Shown one piece after another: positions 38,401 through 46,601 of a stretch of 64,000 nt of DNA. Source of the stretch: PGYR01 sp046290495 (GTDB taxonomy: Bacteria; Bacteroidota; Ignavibacteria; Kapaibacteriales; UBA2268); NCBI GenBank assembly GCA_046290495.1, contig JBKAGT010000005.1:186001-250000 (forward strand), given 5' to 3'. Under the pieces are notes generated by a model. The model worked only from the letters and a program-made list of their open reading frames with translations. It ran no database searches and was not told the DNA's origin. Each line of letters starts with the position of its first letter. Position 1 is the stretch's first letter. A program made the translations under genes and the position numbers.

Positions 38401-38584
38401 AAAAATCAAATAGAATACCATCTCTGGTTAAATTTGTAGTAATACCATCCTGCTGAGCTGAAAAGAGAATACTTTTGTCCCATTGTCCTTTATTTTCAAT
38501 GAATACATTACTATTATTCGAATTAGAAAATAGGGGAGTAATTCCGATTGATATAATTGCAAAAATTAGTAGAATATTTTTCAT
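35435..38584 (-). CDS. SBBP-repeat and Ig-domain surface protein with T9SS sorting domain, 1049 aa
   Basis: A signal peptide (1-20) is followed by the N-terminal domain typical of SBBP proteins (FIENKGQWDKSILFSAQQDG, NRYNYFIGNDKYDW, YNGIDLELML; about 25-225). Six SBBP-type repeats follow, each with a hhxSxhhGGxxxD core (YSSFFGGSGVEKA, QSSYYGGTGDDIA, SAYIGGVRDDV, SSFLGGDGDDIG, QSLLFGGVNDEYA and a diverged FTTFIGSLEYDE). After these come a cysteine-starting domain near 740, two Ig-like domains (about 815-980; DSGEYKVSVVN and DAGEYKCVVTG) and a C-terminal sorting domain (ELAVYDLNGNKIL, NGIYWIVV). It is exported by T9SS and probably retained on the surface. It is followed by the terminator at 35367-35394. 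Confidence 0.87.
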   Translation of the reverse strand: MKNILLIFAIISIGITPLFSNSNNSNVFIENKGQWDKSILFSAQQDGITTNLTRDGILFDFYKIEGKRIIGDVIKMNFKSSNDFQISTLKLNPNRYNYFIGNDKYDWVKNAKSYEKIRLENLYNGIDLELMLTKQSPRYDFIIEPFANPNQIEFSFEGIENINIEDDNLIVKTLYSIIENKNLFAYQEVNGAKRRIECKFILKNNSIQFDLGKYDESKELIIDPVVYSSFFGGSGVEKANVIEFIDDETLVMAGVTNSNDLRTTTGAYDEEYGDRNDGFLTKFKIENSEYVPQFTTFIGSLEYDEIIDLELNSNFILVVGNTESPDFPLAKPFRNQFSGGSDIFITTFGLNGDTILQSSYYGGTGDDIAVEVSEDRSDGYIIAASTNSSNLQVVGGPPNSGYKGDTDILVIRLNPDRSAITVSAYIGGVRDDVPTDMYLDPFSDNILLTGYTTSSKGGDQDFPVFPEKRFGRGGPYDETSNGRKDAFVMQLTSKAQSILISSFLGGDGDDIGRGIWLNSGDEIYVVGETYNNNDPNVGFPVTSDDNVVRGNSDIFISKFNELSEQFGIKTQTMNFSRIIKSMGNDTIGGFERMSNNLGFGIALSTNNIFPEVSSTELKPRNNIIYTELNDVNGDVIQSLLFGGVNDEYATHITYDEYDNFMIAGYTNSSDFETTKNASDIDLNGDSDIILIRNNSFDMSLFSPPNNEVLCVGSEVSIQWSGNGLNADEGYDIAYMLNNDPNTFTTIISDIKFESYNWELPDELSGEDSITIRVSHSSGAFVQNDVFYSVNESAKINEFNMITPDTLCIGENILLNATSIGESVEYVWFKDNEEIDRTSEGSLTITDVNIDDSGEYKVSVVNECPPQQFAENRFNVYVSPNTSVEDIANEITKIKGETLEITANAFGVELTYDWYKDGNLVPSQEGPTLTLSNLSLNDAGEYKCVVTGKCGTDSTNISNVIVEDVMGNIAFELTDIANIYRTNNSTIEVNILNYLNYELAVYDLNGNKILGLNNQTNLTTLDISEYNNGIYWIVVEADDQKYKYKFTVVK

Positions 38585-38635
38585 AATAGATTATAAGTTA
38601 GTTGTTATTGATTGCCTTAATTTAACTAAAGATGA

Positions 38636-39703
38636 TTAATTAATATAATTGTCTTTTAAGATATTAATAATTTTATTCATGTCTTCAGGTAGTTCAGATG
38701 TAAATGACATAGTTTTATTTAGTTTTGGGTGATAAAACTCTATAGATTTTGCATGAAGTAGCTGTCTATCTGCTCTCGACAAAACGAACTTCGCTAAATT
38801 ATTCAATTGACCGTTAGCACCATAATATCTATTTTCATTACCCTTGTAATCTTTATCACCTAGGACAGGATGATTAATATGGTTAAGATGAACTCTAATC
38901 TGATGAGTTCTACCAGTTTCTAATTTTAATTCCAATAATGAGATAAGATTGTATCTTTCTAAAACAGTAAAATTAGTTTTAGCGTATTTACCTTCTCTTG
39001 ATAAAACACAAAAAAGTTTTCTGTCAACTTTTGAACGTGCTATATTGCCTTCTATACTTCCACTATTATCAAGATTATTCCCCCAAACTAAAGCGTTGTA
39101 AGTTCTTGTTACAGTACGATCTGCAAATTGTTCCTGCAGACTAGTTAACACATCCGTTGTTTTAGCTATTAGTAATAAACCGCTTGTATCTTTATCTAGT
39201 CGATGTACAATACCAGGTCGTATTTCTGCACTAGCCTCAATTTCACTTTCATTAACTTTTTTATCGTATACAATATCAGATTTATCATCAGTATTTAAAT
39301 AATATAAAATCCCATTTGCTAAGGTGCTATGTCTATTTCCAACACCAGGATGAACAACCATATCAGCAGGTTTATTTAATACCATCAAAAAGTCATCTTC
39401 ATAAACAATATTTAATTCCATTTTCTGAGGCACTAATTTAATAGGAGGGCGTCTTTTTAGTATACACTCAATTTTATCATTTGCGTATATCTTAAAACTT
39501 GCTTTTCTTATAATTTTACCATTTACTTTCACCATTCCTTCTTCTAAGGACTTTTGGACGCGAGTACGGCTTGCATTTTTGATTAATTTTGAAAGGTAAG
39601 AATCAATTCTTTCAGGGTCTTTGCCAGAAGTAACTTCAATTTCTAATAAATCTTCTTCATAGTCAGGATAATGAGAAAGGTCATTTTTGTTATCATCAGT
39701 CAT
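38636..39703 (-). CDS. rluD: RluA/RluD-family 23S rRNA pseudouridine synthase, 355 aa
   Basis: An S4 RNA-binding domain (about 30-85; RIDSYLSKLIKNASRTRVQK) precedes a pseudouridine synthase domain with VLNKPADMVVHPG and the catalytic HRLDKDTSG (D170). GRTHQIRVHL closes the core. It most resembles RluD, which modifies helix 69 of 23S rRNA; exact target positions are inferred from family. Its start overlaps lspA by 8 bases, at the end of the ileS-traR-lspA-rluD operon. Confidence 0.9.
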   Translation of the reverse strand: MTDDNKNDLSHYPDYEEDLLEIEVTSGKDPERIDSYLSKLIKNASRTRVQKSLEEGMVKVNGKIIRKASFKIYANDKIECILKRRPPIKLVPQKMELNIVYEDDFLMVLNKPADMVVHPGVGNRHSTLANGILYYLNTDDKSDIVYDKKVNESEIEASAEIRPGIVHRLDKDTSGLLLIAKTTDVLTSLQEQFADRTVTRTYNALVWGNNLDNSGSIEGNIARSKVDRKLFCVLSREGKYAKTNFTVLERYNLISLLELKLETGRTHQIRVHLNHINHPVLGDKDYKGNENRYYGANGQLNNLAKFVLSRADRQLLHAKSIEFYHPKLNKTMSFTSELPEDMNKIINILKDNYIN

Positions 39704-40292
39704 CAGTTTCAGTAGTATTATTTTTTTTTCTTAGTTCAGAAAGAGTTGGAATATGTTGATTATAAAATAGTAATAATACAATCCCTACAGAAACACATGA
39801 ATCAGCAATGTTAAAGACAGGGAAGTAATCATAATACTTACCAAATATTTCAATATTTGGAATATCAACTAAAATAAAATCAACAACTTTACCATAGAAT
39901 AGGGGACCATAATCATAGAATACACCATAAAATACCCTATCTATCATATTTCCTGTTGCACCGGCAAAAATTAATAAAACAGATATGATGTAACCTAAAG
40001 GTTTTTCTTTGATTTTAGTAATATATACTGCAAGTAAGATTGAAGCAATGATTGAAAAAAGACTGAGAAATATTTTACCTTCCCCAAATTCAATACTAAA
40101 TGCCATCCCAGGATTTTCGACAAAAGTAAATTGGACTAAATCACTAATAAACTCTACACGTTCTCCATACCCAAAACCTTTATGAGAGTAACCTAATAGG
40201 TTGAAGCCTTTGACTAATATCTTTGTTAATTGATCTAAAAATATAAGTAGGATAGAAATTAAGAAGAATAAAGAAGTATTTTTTTTCATCAA
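39696..40292 (-). CDS. lspA: Lipoprotein signal peptidase II, 198 aa
   Basis: This inner-membrane aspartyl protease removes lipoprotein signal peptides. Family blocks are LDQLTKILV (19-27), VENPGMAFSI, GATGNMIDRV (D118) and PVFNIADSCV (D164), the last two carrying the catalytic Asp pair. The segment between them is about 20 residues longer than in E. coli (IPNIEIFGKYYDYF), as in many Bacteroidota. Located 14 bp after the TraR/DksA gene and downstream of ileS, a gene order conserved in this phylum. Confidence 0.94.
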   Translation of the reverse strand: MMKKNTSLFFLISILLIFLDQLTKILVKGFNLLGYSHKGFGYGERVEFISDLVQFTFVENPGMAFSIEFGEGKIFLSLFSIIASILLAVYITKIKEKPLGYIISVLLIFAGATGNMIDRVFYGVFYDYGPLFYGKVVDFILVDIPNIEIFGKYYDYFPVFNIADSCVSVGIVLLLFYNQHIPTLSELRKKNNTTETDD

Positions 40293-40306
40293 GTATATGA
40301 ATTTAA

Positions 40307-40810
40307 TTAGTCTTTTCTTGCTTCTATTCTATCTATTCCATCAACAGGGCATTCTTTTCTGATTTTATACGATGCTGACAAAGTTGTAATTGGAACTGCT
40401 AATAATCTCTGTTTTGCAATAAGAATACCACAAACTCTACAGATTCCGTAAGTCTTTTCATTTATCCTACTCAAAGCATCATCTAATTTTTTGATATACT
40501 CATTAATTCTATGAATCTGAGCATAAGTCTTTTCTTTTTCTTGTGCTTCAGTTCCTTGGTCTCCCATATGCATTGAATAAATCATACTTTCTTCAGCAGT
40601 GTCCGATTCATTCAAATCATCTATCCTATCTTTGAGCATAGATAATTCGTCCAAGGCTTCTTCTCGAGCAAAAATGATTACTTTCTTAAATTCTTCTAAA
40701 TCATCATCTCCATATCTTAAATCAGGATCCCTAGGAGCTGGATTAGATTCTGAATAATTAGCATAATCATAATTCTTGGGAGCTCTTATCTTTGTTTTCT
40801 TTTTTGCCAT
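40307..40810 (-). CDS. TraR/DksA-type protein with reduced zinc finger, 167 aa
   Basis: A coiled-coil middle (about 38-115) and the C-terminal block YGICRVCGILIAKQRLLAVP identify a TraR/DksA-family RNA polymerase secondary-channel regulator. Only the first CxxC (C124, C127) is present; the second CxxC of E. coli DksA is replaced (TTLSASYK), with a lone C154 further on. Loss of the second pair is common in Bacteroidota relatives. An acidic Asp/Glu stretch lies at residues 34-40 and in the coiled-coil region. Placed between ileS and lspA, as in Bacteroidota. Confidence 0.88.
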   Translation of the reverse strand: MAKKKTKIRAPKNYDYANYSESNPAPRDPDLRYGDDDLEEFKKVIIFAREEALDELSMLKDRIDDLNESDTAEESMIYSMHMGDQGTEAQEKEKTYAQIHRINEYIKKLDDALSRINEKTYGICRVCGILIAKQRLLAVPITTLSASYKIRKECPVDGIDRIEARKD

Positions 40811-40908
40811 GTCAATATCTCCGTTTTAGAGCTTATTTTTTCTATCGTGTTTATAAAAGGCAATTATAACTTATAAAAGTTAAATATACAAACAATAGTT
40901 TCCAACAG

Positions 40909-43900
40909 TTAGCTTTTTGTAACTAATACAGAGAGATTGTTATCATCAATTTCAATACTAGTCGATTCTTCTAATGTTTCTACTATTGCTATATTATCAC
41001 ACAATGTCTCATTTTTGATATAATCTGAAAGTATATTGATACTGGTGTTAAACAAATCATCAGATACTACTTTTATATCAATTCTATCAGTAACTTCTAA
41101 ACCAATATCTTTTCTTATGTTTTGTATTTTACTAACAAAATCCCTTGCAATTCCTTCATTTTTAAGTTCTTCAGATATACTAGTATCAAGTGCAACTGTT
41201 ACATTTTTCTCGTTTGCAACTAACCATCCTTCTATATCTTCATGATAAACTTCTACATCTTCTTGATTAAGAGAGTAACTCTCACCTTCTACTTCTACAA
41301 CTATTTCGCCATTGTTAAGTAAAGTATCTATATCCATGTTATTAAAACCCTTAACTGCATTGGCAATTTTGCTTGTTAGTTTTCCAAATTTATTACCTAT
41401 ACTTCTATAATCTGGTCTTACATTTTTCTTAATTATGTTCGAAGTGCTATCATTGATATATTCAATTTCTTTTATATTAAGCTCTTCTTTAATTATATCT
41501 GCCATTTCTTCAATATTTCTTCTAAATACAGGAGTTAATACAGGTATAAGTATTTTTTGAAGTGGCTGTCTCGTCTTAATTTGCGATTTCTCCCTAAGTG
41601 ATCTAGCCAAATAGACAACCCTTTGTGCAGTTTCCATTTTTTCTTCTAGTTCTAAGTCAATAATATCATTATTAACATCCATAAAATCAGATAAATGTAT
41701 TGACAAAGGTTCATCAGATTTTTTGAGTCTTTGATATAAGTCTTCGCTCAAAAATGGTGCTGCAGAAGCTGTTAATTGCAATACTCTAATAAACACTTTT
41801 CTTAGTGTTTGGTAAGCAGATAATTTGTCATTGTCATTTTCTCCTTTCCAAAATCTTCTACGGTTTCTTCGGATATACCAGTTTGACAATTCATTAACTG
41901 TAAATTCTTGAATTAATCTGTGAGCTTTCGTTAGCTCATATTCGTCCATAAGTTTAATATATTCTTTTGCTAATGTATTAACTCTAGATAAAATCCACTT
42001 GTCGATTTCAGGTCTATCATCTACTGGTATTTCTTCTGATTCAACATCATATTTATCAATATTCGCATAAAGTGAAAAGAAGTTATAAGTTTGAGTTAAT
42101 GATCTGAAAAAGTCTGAAATTACAACTCTTGATATATCTTCTGGATTAAATTTTGTAGTATTCCAAGGCGGATTATTCACAAATAAATACCATCTAACTG
42201 CATCAGCACCCATCTTATCCATTATTTCAAATGGGTCAATTGAGTTACCTAGTCTTTTCGACATTTTGATTCCATTCTTGTCGAGTATTAATTCATTAAC
42301 TACAATGTTTCTATATGCTGGTTTATCAAATAGGGCAGTAGATATATTGTGTAAAGTATAGAACCAACCTCTTGTTTGGTCTATACCCTCAGCAATGAAA
42401 TCTGCAGGAAATGAGTTGTCAAATAACTCTTTATTTTCAAAAGGGTAATGTAGTTGTGCGAAAGGCATAGAACCAGAGTCAAACCACGCATCAATTACTT
42501 CATGTGTTCTTTTGTATATATTTCCATTCTTTTCAAAAACCACATTATCTACAAATGGTCTATGCAAATCAATTTCTTGACCAGATTCAGTTACTGGTAC
42601 TTTAGTTCCATCTTCGTTTACATATAGTCCTTGCTTCAATTCTTCTATAGAACCAATAGCCATAATATCAGAATCATCTTTTTCATTTACCCATAAAGGT
42701 AGTGGTGTACCCCAATATCTATCTCTTGATAAAGACCAGTCTTTTACATCTTCTAACCAATTGCCAAACCTACCTTCACCAATTTCTTTAGGTTGCCAAT
42801 TAATAGTCTTGTTTAGAGAAATCATTTTCTCCTTATATTCAGGTGATTTTATAAACCAACTTTCTCTTGCGTAATACATTATAGGATTACCAGTTCTCCA
42901 ACAATGAGGGTAATTGTGAAGATAGTCTTTTTGAGAACGATATATTTTTCCTGCTTTCTTAAGAGCGATGACAGTATCTTTTTCTACACCTTCTTCTGTT
43001 CTATCATCGTCATATACGAAATCTTTTATTGCTCTGCCAGCGAATGGTCCAAGATCTTCAGTTAAATGCCCATCTGGAGTAACTGGTTGAACAAAAGGTA
43101 AATTATTCTCTTTGGCAAGTCTATAATCATCTTCACCAAATGCTGGTGCTAAGTGAACTATACCAGATCCATCTTCAGTAGATACAAAATCACCAGATAT
43201 TATAGAAAGAGCATTAGGATGCTTATCTTCCTCTAAATCTAAGTAAGGAAATATTTGCTCATATTTTGTACCTAACAAATCTGAACCCTTGTATTCATTT
43301 AGTATCTTATACTCTCCATCTAAAGTTTCCAATCTGTCTTTAGCTAGAACTATTTTATCTACTAATTCTTCATCTTTTTGTTTTCTTATATTTTCAACTA
43401 GTACATAATCTATATCTTCACCAATTGCTAAAGCGACATTTGAAAATAATGTCCAAGGAGTTGTAGTCCAAACTAATAATTCAGTTCCAACAAGTTCTGT
43501 TTGATTAGATGAAGTAACCTTCAACTTAACATAACAGTTATAATCTCGGACTTCTTTGTAACCTAAAGAAAGCTCGTGCGAACTCAAAGGTGTACCGATA
43601 GTAGGGGATTGAGGAACAACTTTGAATCCTTTGTAGATTAAATTCTTCTCAAATAAGCTTTTCAAAGCCCACCAAACAGATTCAATATAGTTGTTTGTAC
43701 ATGTTATATATGCTTCATCCAAATCAACCCAATATCCCATTCTACTTGTTAAGGTTCTCCAACCTTCATCCATTTCAATATTCTTGTAAACTAAGTCTTT
43801 ACATGCTTTATTGAATTTTCCAATCCCGATAGTCTCAACTTCAGATTTATCTTTGATTCCAAGTTCTTTTTCTGCTTGAATTTCCACAGGTAGACCATGG

Positions 43901-44160
43901 GTATCCCATCCAGCTTGTCTTCTTACAAAATAGCCTTGCATAGTTTTGTATCTACAAACAGTATCTTTTATCGTTCTAGCCATCATGTGGTGAATACCTG
44001 GCTTGCCGTTTACAGTGGGCGGACCTTCATAAAATGTAAATGAGTTTTCTTTATCTCTTAACTCTAATGATTTCTCAAATATCTTGTTCTTTTCCCAAAA
44101 AGAGAGTATATTTTCTTCTATTTCTGGGTATGAAATATTGTTTGGTAATTCTCTAAACAT
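40909..44160 (-). CDS. ileS: Isoleucyl-tRNA synthetase, 1083 aa
   Basis: This class I synthetase charges tRNA-Ile. The HIGH-equivalent is GPPTVNGKPGIHH (46-58) and the KMSKS-equivalent is KMSKRLGNSID. The editing domain (TTPWTLFSNVALAIG, GSGIVHLAPAFGEDDY) is complete. Its length and motif style are those of the longer, eukaryote-like IleS class that is usual in Bacteroidota and known in other bacteria to tolerate mupirocin; resistance here is not shown. It heads the operon ileS-traR-lspA-rluD, with 98 bp before the TraR gene. Confidence 0.96.
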   Translation of the reverse strand: MFRELPNNISYPEIEENILSFWEKNKIFEKSLELRDKENSFTFYEGPPTVNGKPGIHHMMARTIKDTVCRYKTMQGYFVRRQAGWDTHGLPVEIQAEKELGIKDKSEVETIGIGKFNKACKDLVYKNIEMDEGWRTLTSRMGYWVDLDEAYITCTNNYIESVWWALKSLFEKNLIYKGFKVVPQSPTIGTPLSSHELSLGYKEVRDYNCYVKLKVTSSNQTELVGTELLVWTTTPWTLFSNVALAIGEDIDYVLVENIRKQKDEELVDKIVLAKDRLETLDGEYKILNEYKGSDLLGTKYEQIFPYLDLEEDKHPNALSIISGDFVSTEDGSGIVHLAPAFGEDDYRLAKENNLPFVQPVTPDGHLTEDLGPFAGRAIKDFVYDDDRTEEGVEKDTVIALKKAGKIYRSQKDYLHNYPHCWRTGNPIMYYARESWFIKSPEYKEKMISLNKTINWQPKEIGEGRFGNWLEDVKDWSLSRDRYWGTPLPLWVNEKDDSDIMAIGSIEELKQGLYVNEDGTKVPVTESGQEIDLHRPFVDNVVFEKNGNIYKRTHEVIDAWFDSGSMPFAQLHYPFENKELFDNSFPADFIAEGIDQTRGWFYTLHNISTALFDKPAYRNIVVNELILDKNGIKMSKRLGNSIDPFEIMDKMGADAVRWYLFVNNPPWNTTKFNPEDISRVVISDFFRSLTQTYNFFSLYANIDKYDVESEEIPVDDRPEIDKWILSRVNTLAKEYIKLMDEYELTKAHRLIQEFTVNELSNWYIRRNRRRFWKGENDNDKLSAYQTLRKVFIRVLQLTASAAPFLSEDLYQRLKKSDEPLSIHLSDFMDVNNDIIDLELEEKMETAQRVVYLARSLREKSQIKTRQPLQKILIPVLTPVFRRNIEEMADIIKEELNIKEIEYINDSTSNIIKKNVRPDYRSIGNKFGKLTSKIANAVKGFNNMDIDTLLNNGEIVVEVEGESYSLNQEDVEVYHEDIEGWLVANEKNVTVALDTSISEELKNEGIARDFVSKIQNIRKDIGLEVTDRIDIKVVSDDLFNTSINILSDYIKNETLCDNIAIVETLEESTSIEIDDNNLSVLVTKS

Positions 44161-44234
44161 ATTTTAATGTAATTATTTTTTTAAATAGATTGCAAATCTA
44201 TATAATTATAACAAAATAATCTAAAATTGTCAGT

Positions 44235-44609
44235 ATGAAAACAATGGAAATTGGAGAAAAACTATATGTTAAGATTTGTGATAAAAGTGATATAATAGAA
44301 AATAGAGGATATAAATTCCAATTTCCGGATGATATAGATATGCAAGTTGCCTTATTTTATACAGATGGTGGCTACTACTGTGTATCAAATATTTGCCCAC
44401 ATAAACATCAGCCTGTTATTCACAAGGGCTTTATCAAAAACTGCACAGTGACTTGTCCTGCTCATGGTTGGACCTATAAATTAGATTCTGGTGAAAATAC
44501 CAATAAGCATCAAGGTATCAAGCAATTGAATACATATGACGTAAAGGTTATTAATGATGAAATATTTGTTGAAAAACCAGAATTGAAAATTCCGAAATGG
44601 AGACAATAA
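44235..44609 (+). CDS. Rieske 2Fe-2S domain protein, 124 aa
   Basis: This small soluble ferredoxin-like protein has Rieske ligands in ICPHKHQP (C54, H56) and TCPAHGW (C74, H77). It has no signal peptide or other domain, so it resembles NirD/dioxygenase ferredoxin subunits. The stop codon is immediately followed by the queG ATG (no gap), so the two are co-expressed. An electron-transfer role towards the QueG iron-sulfur enzyme is tempting but only suggested by adjacency. Confidence 0.87.
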   Translation: MKTMEIGEKLYVKICDKSDIIENRGYKFQFPDDIDMQVALFYTDGGYYCVSNICPHKHQPVIHKGFIKNCTVTCPAHGWTYKLDSGENTNKHQGIKQLNTYDVKVINDEIFVEKPELKIPKWRQ

Positions 44610-45539
44610 ATGATCTCTTCAGAAGAAAGAAAAAGAATTGAAAAAATCTGTTTAGATGAGAATTTTAATACATTTAAAGTTTCTAACTATAGATTGTTAG
44701 ATGAAGAAATTGAAAACTATTCTGACTGGATTGCAAAAGGCTATAATTCTAATATGGAATGGATGTCTAATAATATTGATAAAAGATATGATGTTCGCAA
44801 CATTCAAGAAAATACAAATTCGATTATTGTTTTAACTTACAATTATAATATAGATACGGAATATAATTCAGACAAATATAAGATATCTCGTTACGCTTGG
44901 GGGGACGATTACCATAACTTCATACCAAAAAAATTAAAACGGATTTGTAAAACATTAAAAGAGGATTATCCAAACGAAGAATTCAAATATTATGTAGATA
45001 CAGGACCAATATTAGAAAAACAATGGGCTGTTCAATCAGGTACAGGATGGCAAGGAAAGAACAGTTTAGTCTTAAATCGAAAATTAGGATCGTATTTCTT
45101 TATATCTATTATTTTAACTACATTAAAGATTGAAAGCGATGAATTGGTAAAAGATTATTGTGGTAAATGTACTAAATGTATTGATGCTTGTCCAACAAAC
45201 GCCATAGTTTTTGATAAAGTCGTCGATTCTGAACTTTGTATTTCCTATTGGACAATAGAATCTAGAGATGAATCATTTCCAAATCAAATTAGTGACAATT
45301 TAAATGGATGGGCATTTGGTTGCGATATATGCCAAGAAGTATGCCCTTGGAATAACCATAGAGTTCCTGTTCAAATAGAGGATTTTGTTCAACCACGAGA
45401 GGGGAGAACTAATGTAAATCCCAACTTTATAAAATCTTTAAAAGAAGAAGATTATAAAGAACTCTGCATAAAAAGCCCTTTAAAAAGACCTAAACATTCA
45501 GGAATGTTAAGAAATATAAGTGAGTTAGAAAGAAACTAA
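44610..45539 (+). CDS. queG: Epoxyqueuosine reductase, 309 aa
   Basis: This cobalamin-dependent iron-sulfur enzyme catalyses the last step of queuosine formation in tRNA. YVDTGPILEKQWAVQSGTGWQGKN contains the conserved Asp (D130). Two 4Fe-4S sites are formed by C184, C187, C190, C194 (CGKCTKCIDACP) and C210, C238, C241, C245 (CDICQEVCPWN). It directly follows the Rieske gene. Together with tgt at 49803-50924 it indicates a queuosine pathway, although preQ1 synthesis genes are not in the window. Confidence 0.95.
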   Translation: MISSEERKRIEKICLDENFNTFKVSNYRLLDEEIENYSDWIAKGYNSNMEWMSNNIDKRYDVRNIQENTNSIIVLTYNYNIDTEYNSDKYKISRYAWGDDYHNFIPKKLKRICKTLKEDYPNEEFKYYVDTGPILEKQWAVQSGTGWQGKNSLVLNRKLGSYFFISIILTTLKIESDELVKDYCGKCTKCIDACPTNAIVFDKVVDSELCISYWTIESRDESFPNQISDNLNGWAFGCDICQEVCPWNNHRVPVQIEDFVQPREGRTNVNPNFIKSLKEEDYKELCIKSPLKRPKHSGMLRNISELERN

Positions 45540-45584
45540 TAATTATTTAAATAAAACGTCAAATACAAAAAATCAAACAATAGC

Positions 45585-45591
45585 AAAGGAG
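45585..45591 (+). promoter_or_regulatory. Ribosome binding site for trxB TTG start
   Basis: AAAGGAG lies seven bases before TTG 45599 and supports this non-ATG start; the protein then begins MSKHNQVAIIGSGPAG in register with other thioredoxin reductases. Confidence 0.75.
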
Positions 45592-45598
45592 AAAGAAA

Positions 45599-46543
45599 TT
45601 GTCGAAACATAATCAAGTTGCCATTATAGGTTCTGGCCCAGCAGGATTAACTGCTGCACTTTATGCTGGTAGAGCAAATTTGGATGTAGTAGTATTCGAA
45701 GGAATGCAACCAGGTGGTCAATTAACAATTACTACAGATGTAGAAAATTATCCTGGTTTTGTAAATGGAATACAAGGACCTGAAATGATGGATATATTAA
45801 GAAAACAAGCTCAAAGGTTTGATGCAAAGTCAATATATGAAACTGTAACAGAGGTTGATTTTTCTGAAAGACCTTTCAAGTTTAAAACAAATAAAGAATC
45901 ATACACAGCAGACTCTATAATCATTTCTACTGGTGCAACTGCCAAAACATTGGGAATACCTAGTGAAGAAACATACTGGGGAGCAGGTATATCTGCATGT
46001 GCCACATGCGATGGCTTCTTTTTCAATGGTGAAAAGAACTTATTTATAATTGGCGGTGGTGATACTGCTATGGAAGAAGCTTTGTTTTTAACTAAGTTTG
46101 GAGATAAGGTTACAATAGTGAATAGAAGTGAGCAATACAAAGCATCCCGAATAATGTTAGAAAGAGCAAGAAATCATCCTAAAATTGAATTTATTGAAAA
46201 TTCAGTGGTTGATGAATATATTGGAGAAACTAAAGATGGTATCAAAAAATTAACTGGTTTGAACCTAAGAAATGTAAATACTAACGATATTACCTTCCAC
46301 GAAGGGGGAGGAGCTTTCATTGCAATTGGACACAAGCCAAACACTGATATTTTCAAAGGTGTAATTGATATGAATGAAGTTGGCTATATTGAAACTAAAG
46401 GTAAATCAACTTATACAAATGTAGAAGGGGTATTTGCTTGTGGTGATGCTCAAGACTATACATACAGACAAGCGATAACAGCTGCAGGTACAGGATGTAT
46501 GGCAGCAATTGATGCTGAAAGATGGCTTGCAGAGAATGAATAA
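45599..46543 (+). CDS. trxB: Thioredoxin reductase, 314 aa
   Basis: This FAD/NADPH disulfide reductase regenerates thioredoxin. The FAD motif IIGSGPAGLTAA (9-20), the redox pair SACATCDG (C134, C137), the NADPH motif IIGGGDTAMEEA (150-161) and the C-terminal FACGDAQDYTYRQAITAAGTG block are all present at normal length. The start is TTG 45599 with a strong AAAGGAG site. A classical terminator follows at 46571. No thioredoxin gene lies alongside. Confidence 0.95.
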   Translation: MSKHNQVAIIGSGPAGLTAALYAGRANLDVVVFEGMQPGGQLTITTDVENYPGFVNGIQGPEMMDILRKQAQRFDAKSIYETVTEVDFSERPFKFKTNKESYTADSIIISTGATAKTLGIPSEETYWGAGISACATCDGFFFNGEKNLFIIGGGDTAMEEALFLTKFGDKVTIVNRSEQYKASRIMLERARNHPKIEFIENSVVDEYIGETKDGIKKLTGLNLRNVNTNDITFHEGGGAFIAIGHKPNTDIFKGVIDMNEVGYIETKGKSTYTNVEGVFACGDAQDYTYRQAITAAGTGCMAAIDAERWLAENE

Positions 46544-46570
46544 AGAAATGCTAAAATGAAAACAATAGTA

Positions 46571-46601
46571 AAGGCTAAGTAGAATTCTTAGCCTTTTTTT
46601 T
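46571..46601 (+). terminator. Rho-independent terminator after trxB
   Basis: AAGGCTAAG (46571-46579) and CTTAGCCTT (46587-46595) make a perfect 9-bp stem with a 7-base loop, followed by eight T residues (46594-46601). It ends trxB and abuts the stop codon of the convergent recombinase gene at 46600. Confidence 0.92.

Noticed and set aside
42220..42290. KMSKR in place of KMSKS in isoleucyl-tRNA synthetase as an anomaly
   Set aside because: This is the normal form in the longer eukaryote-like IleS class found in this phylum.
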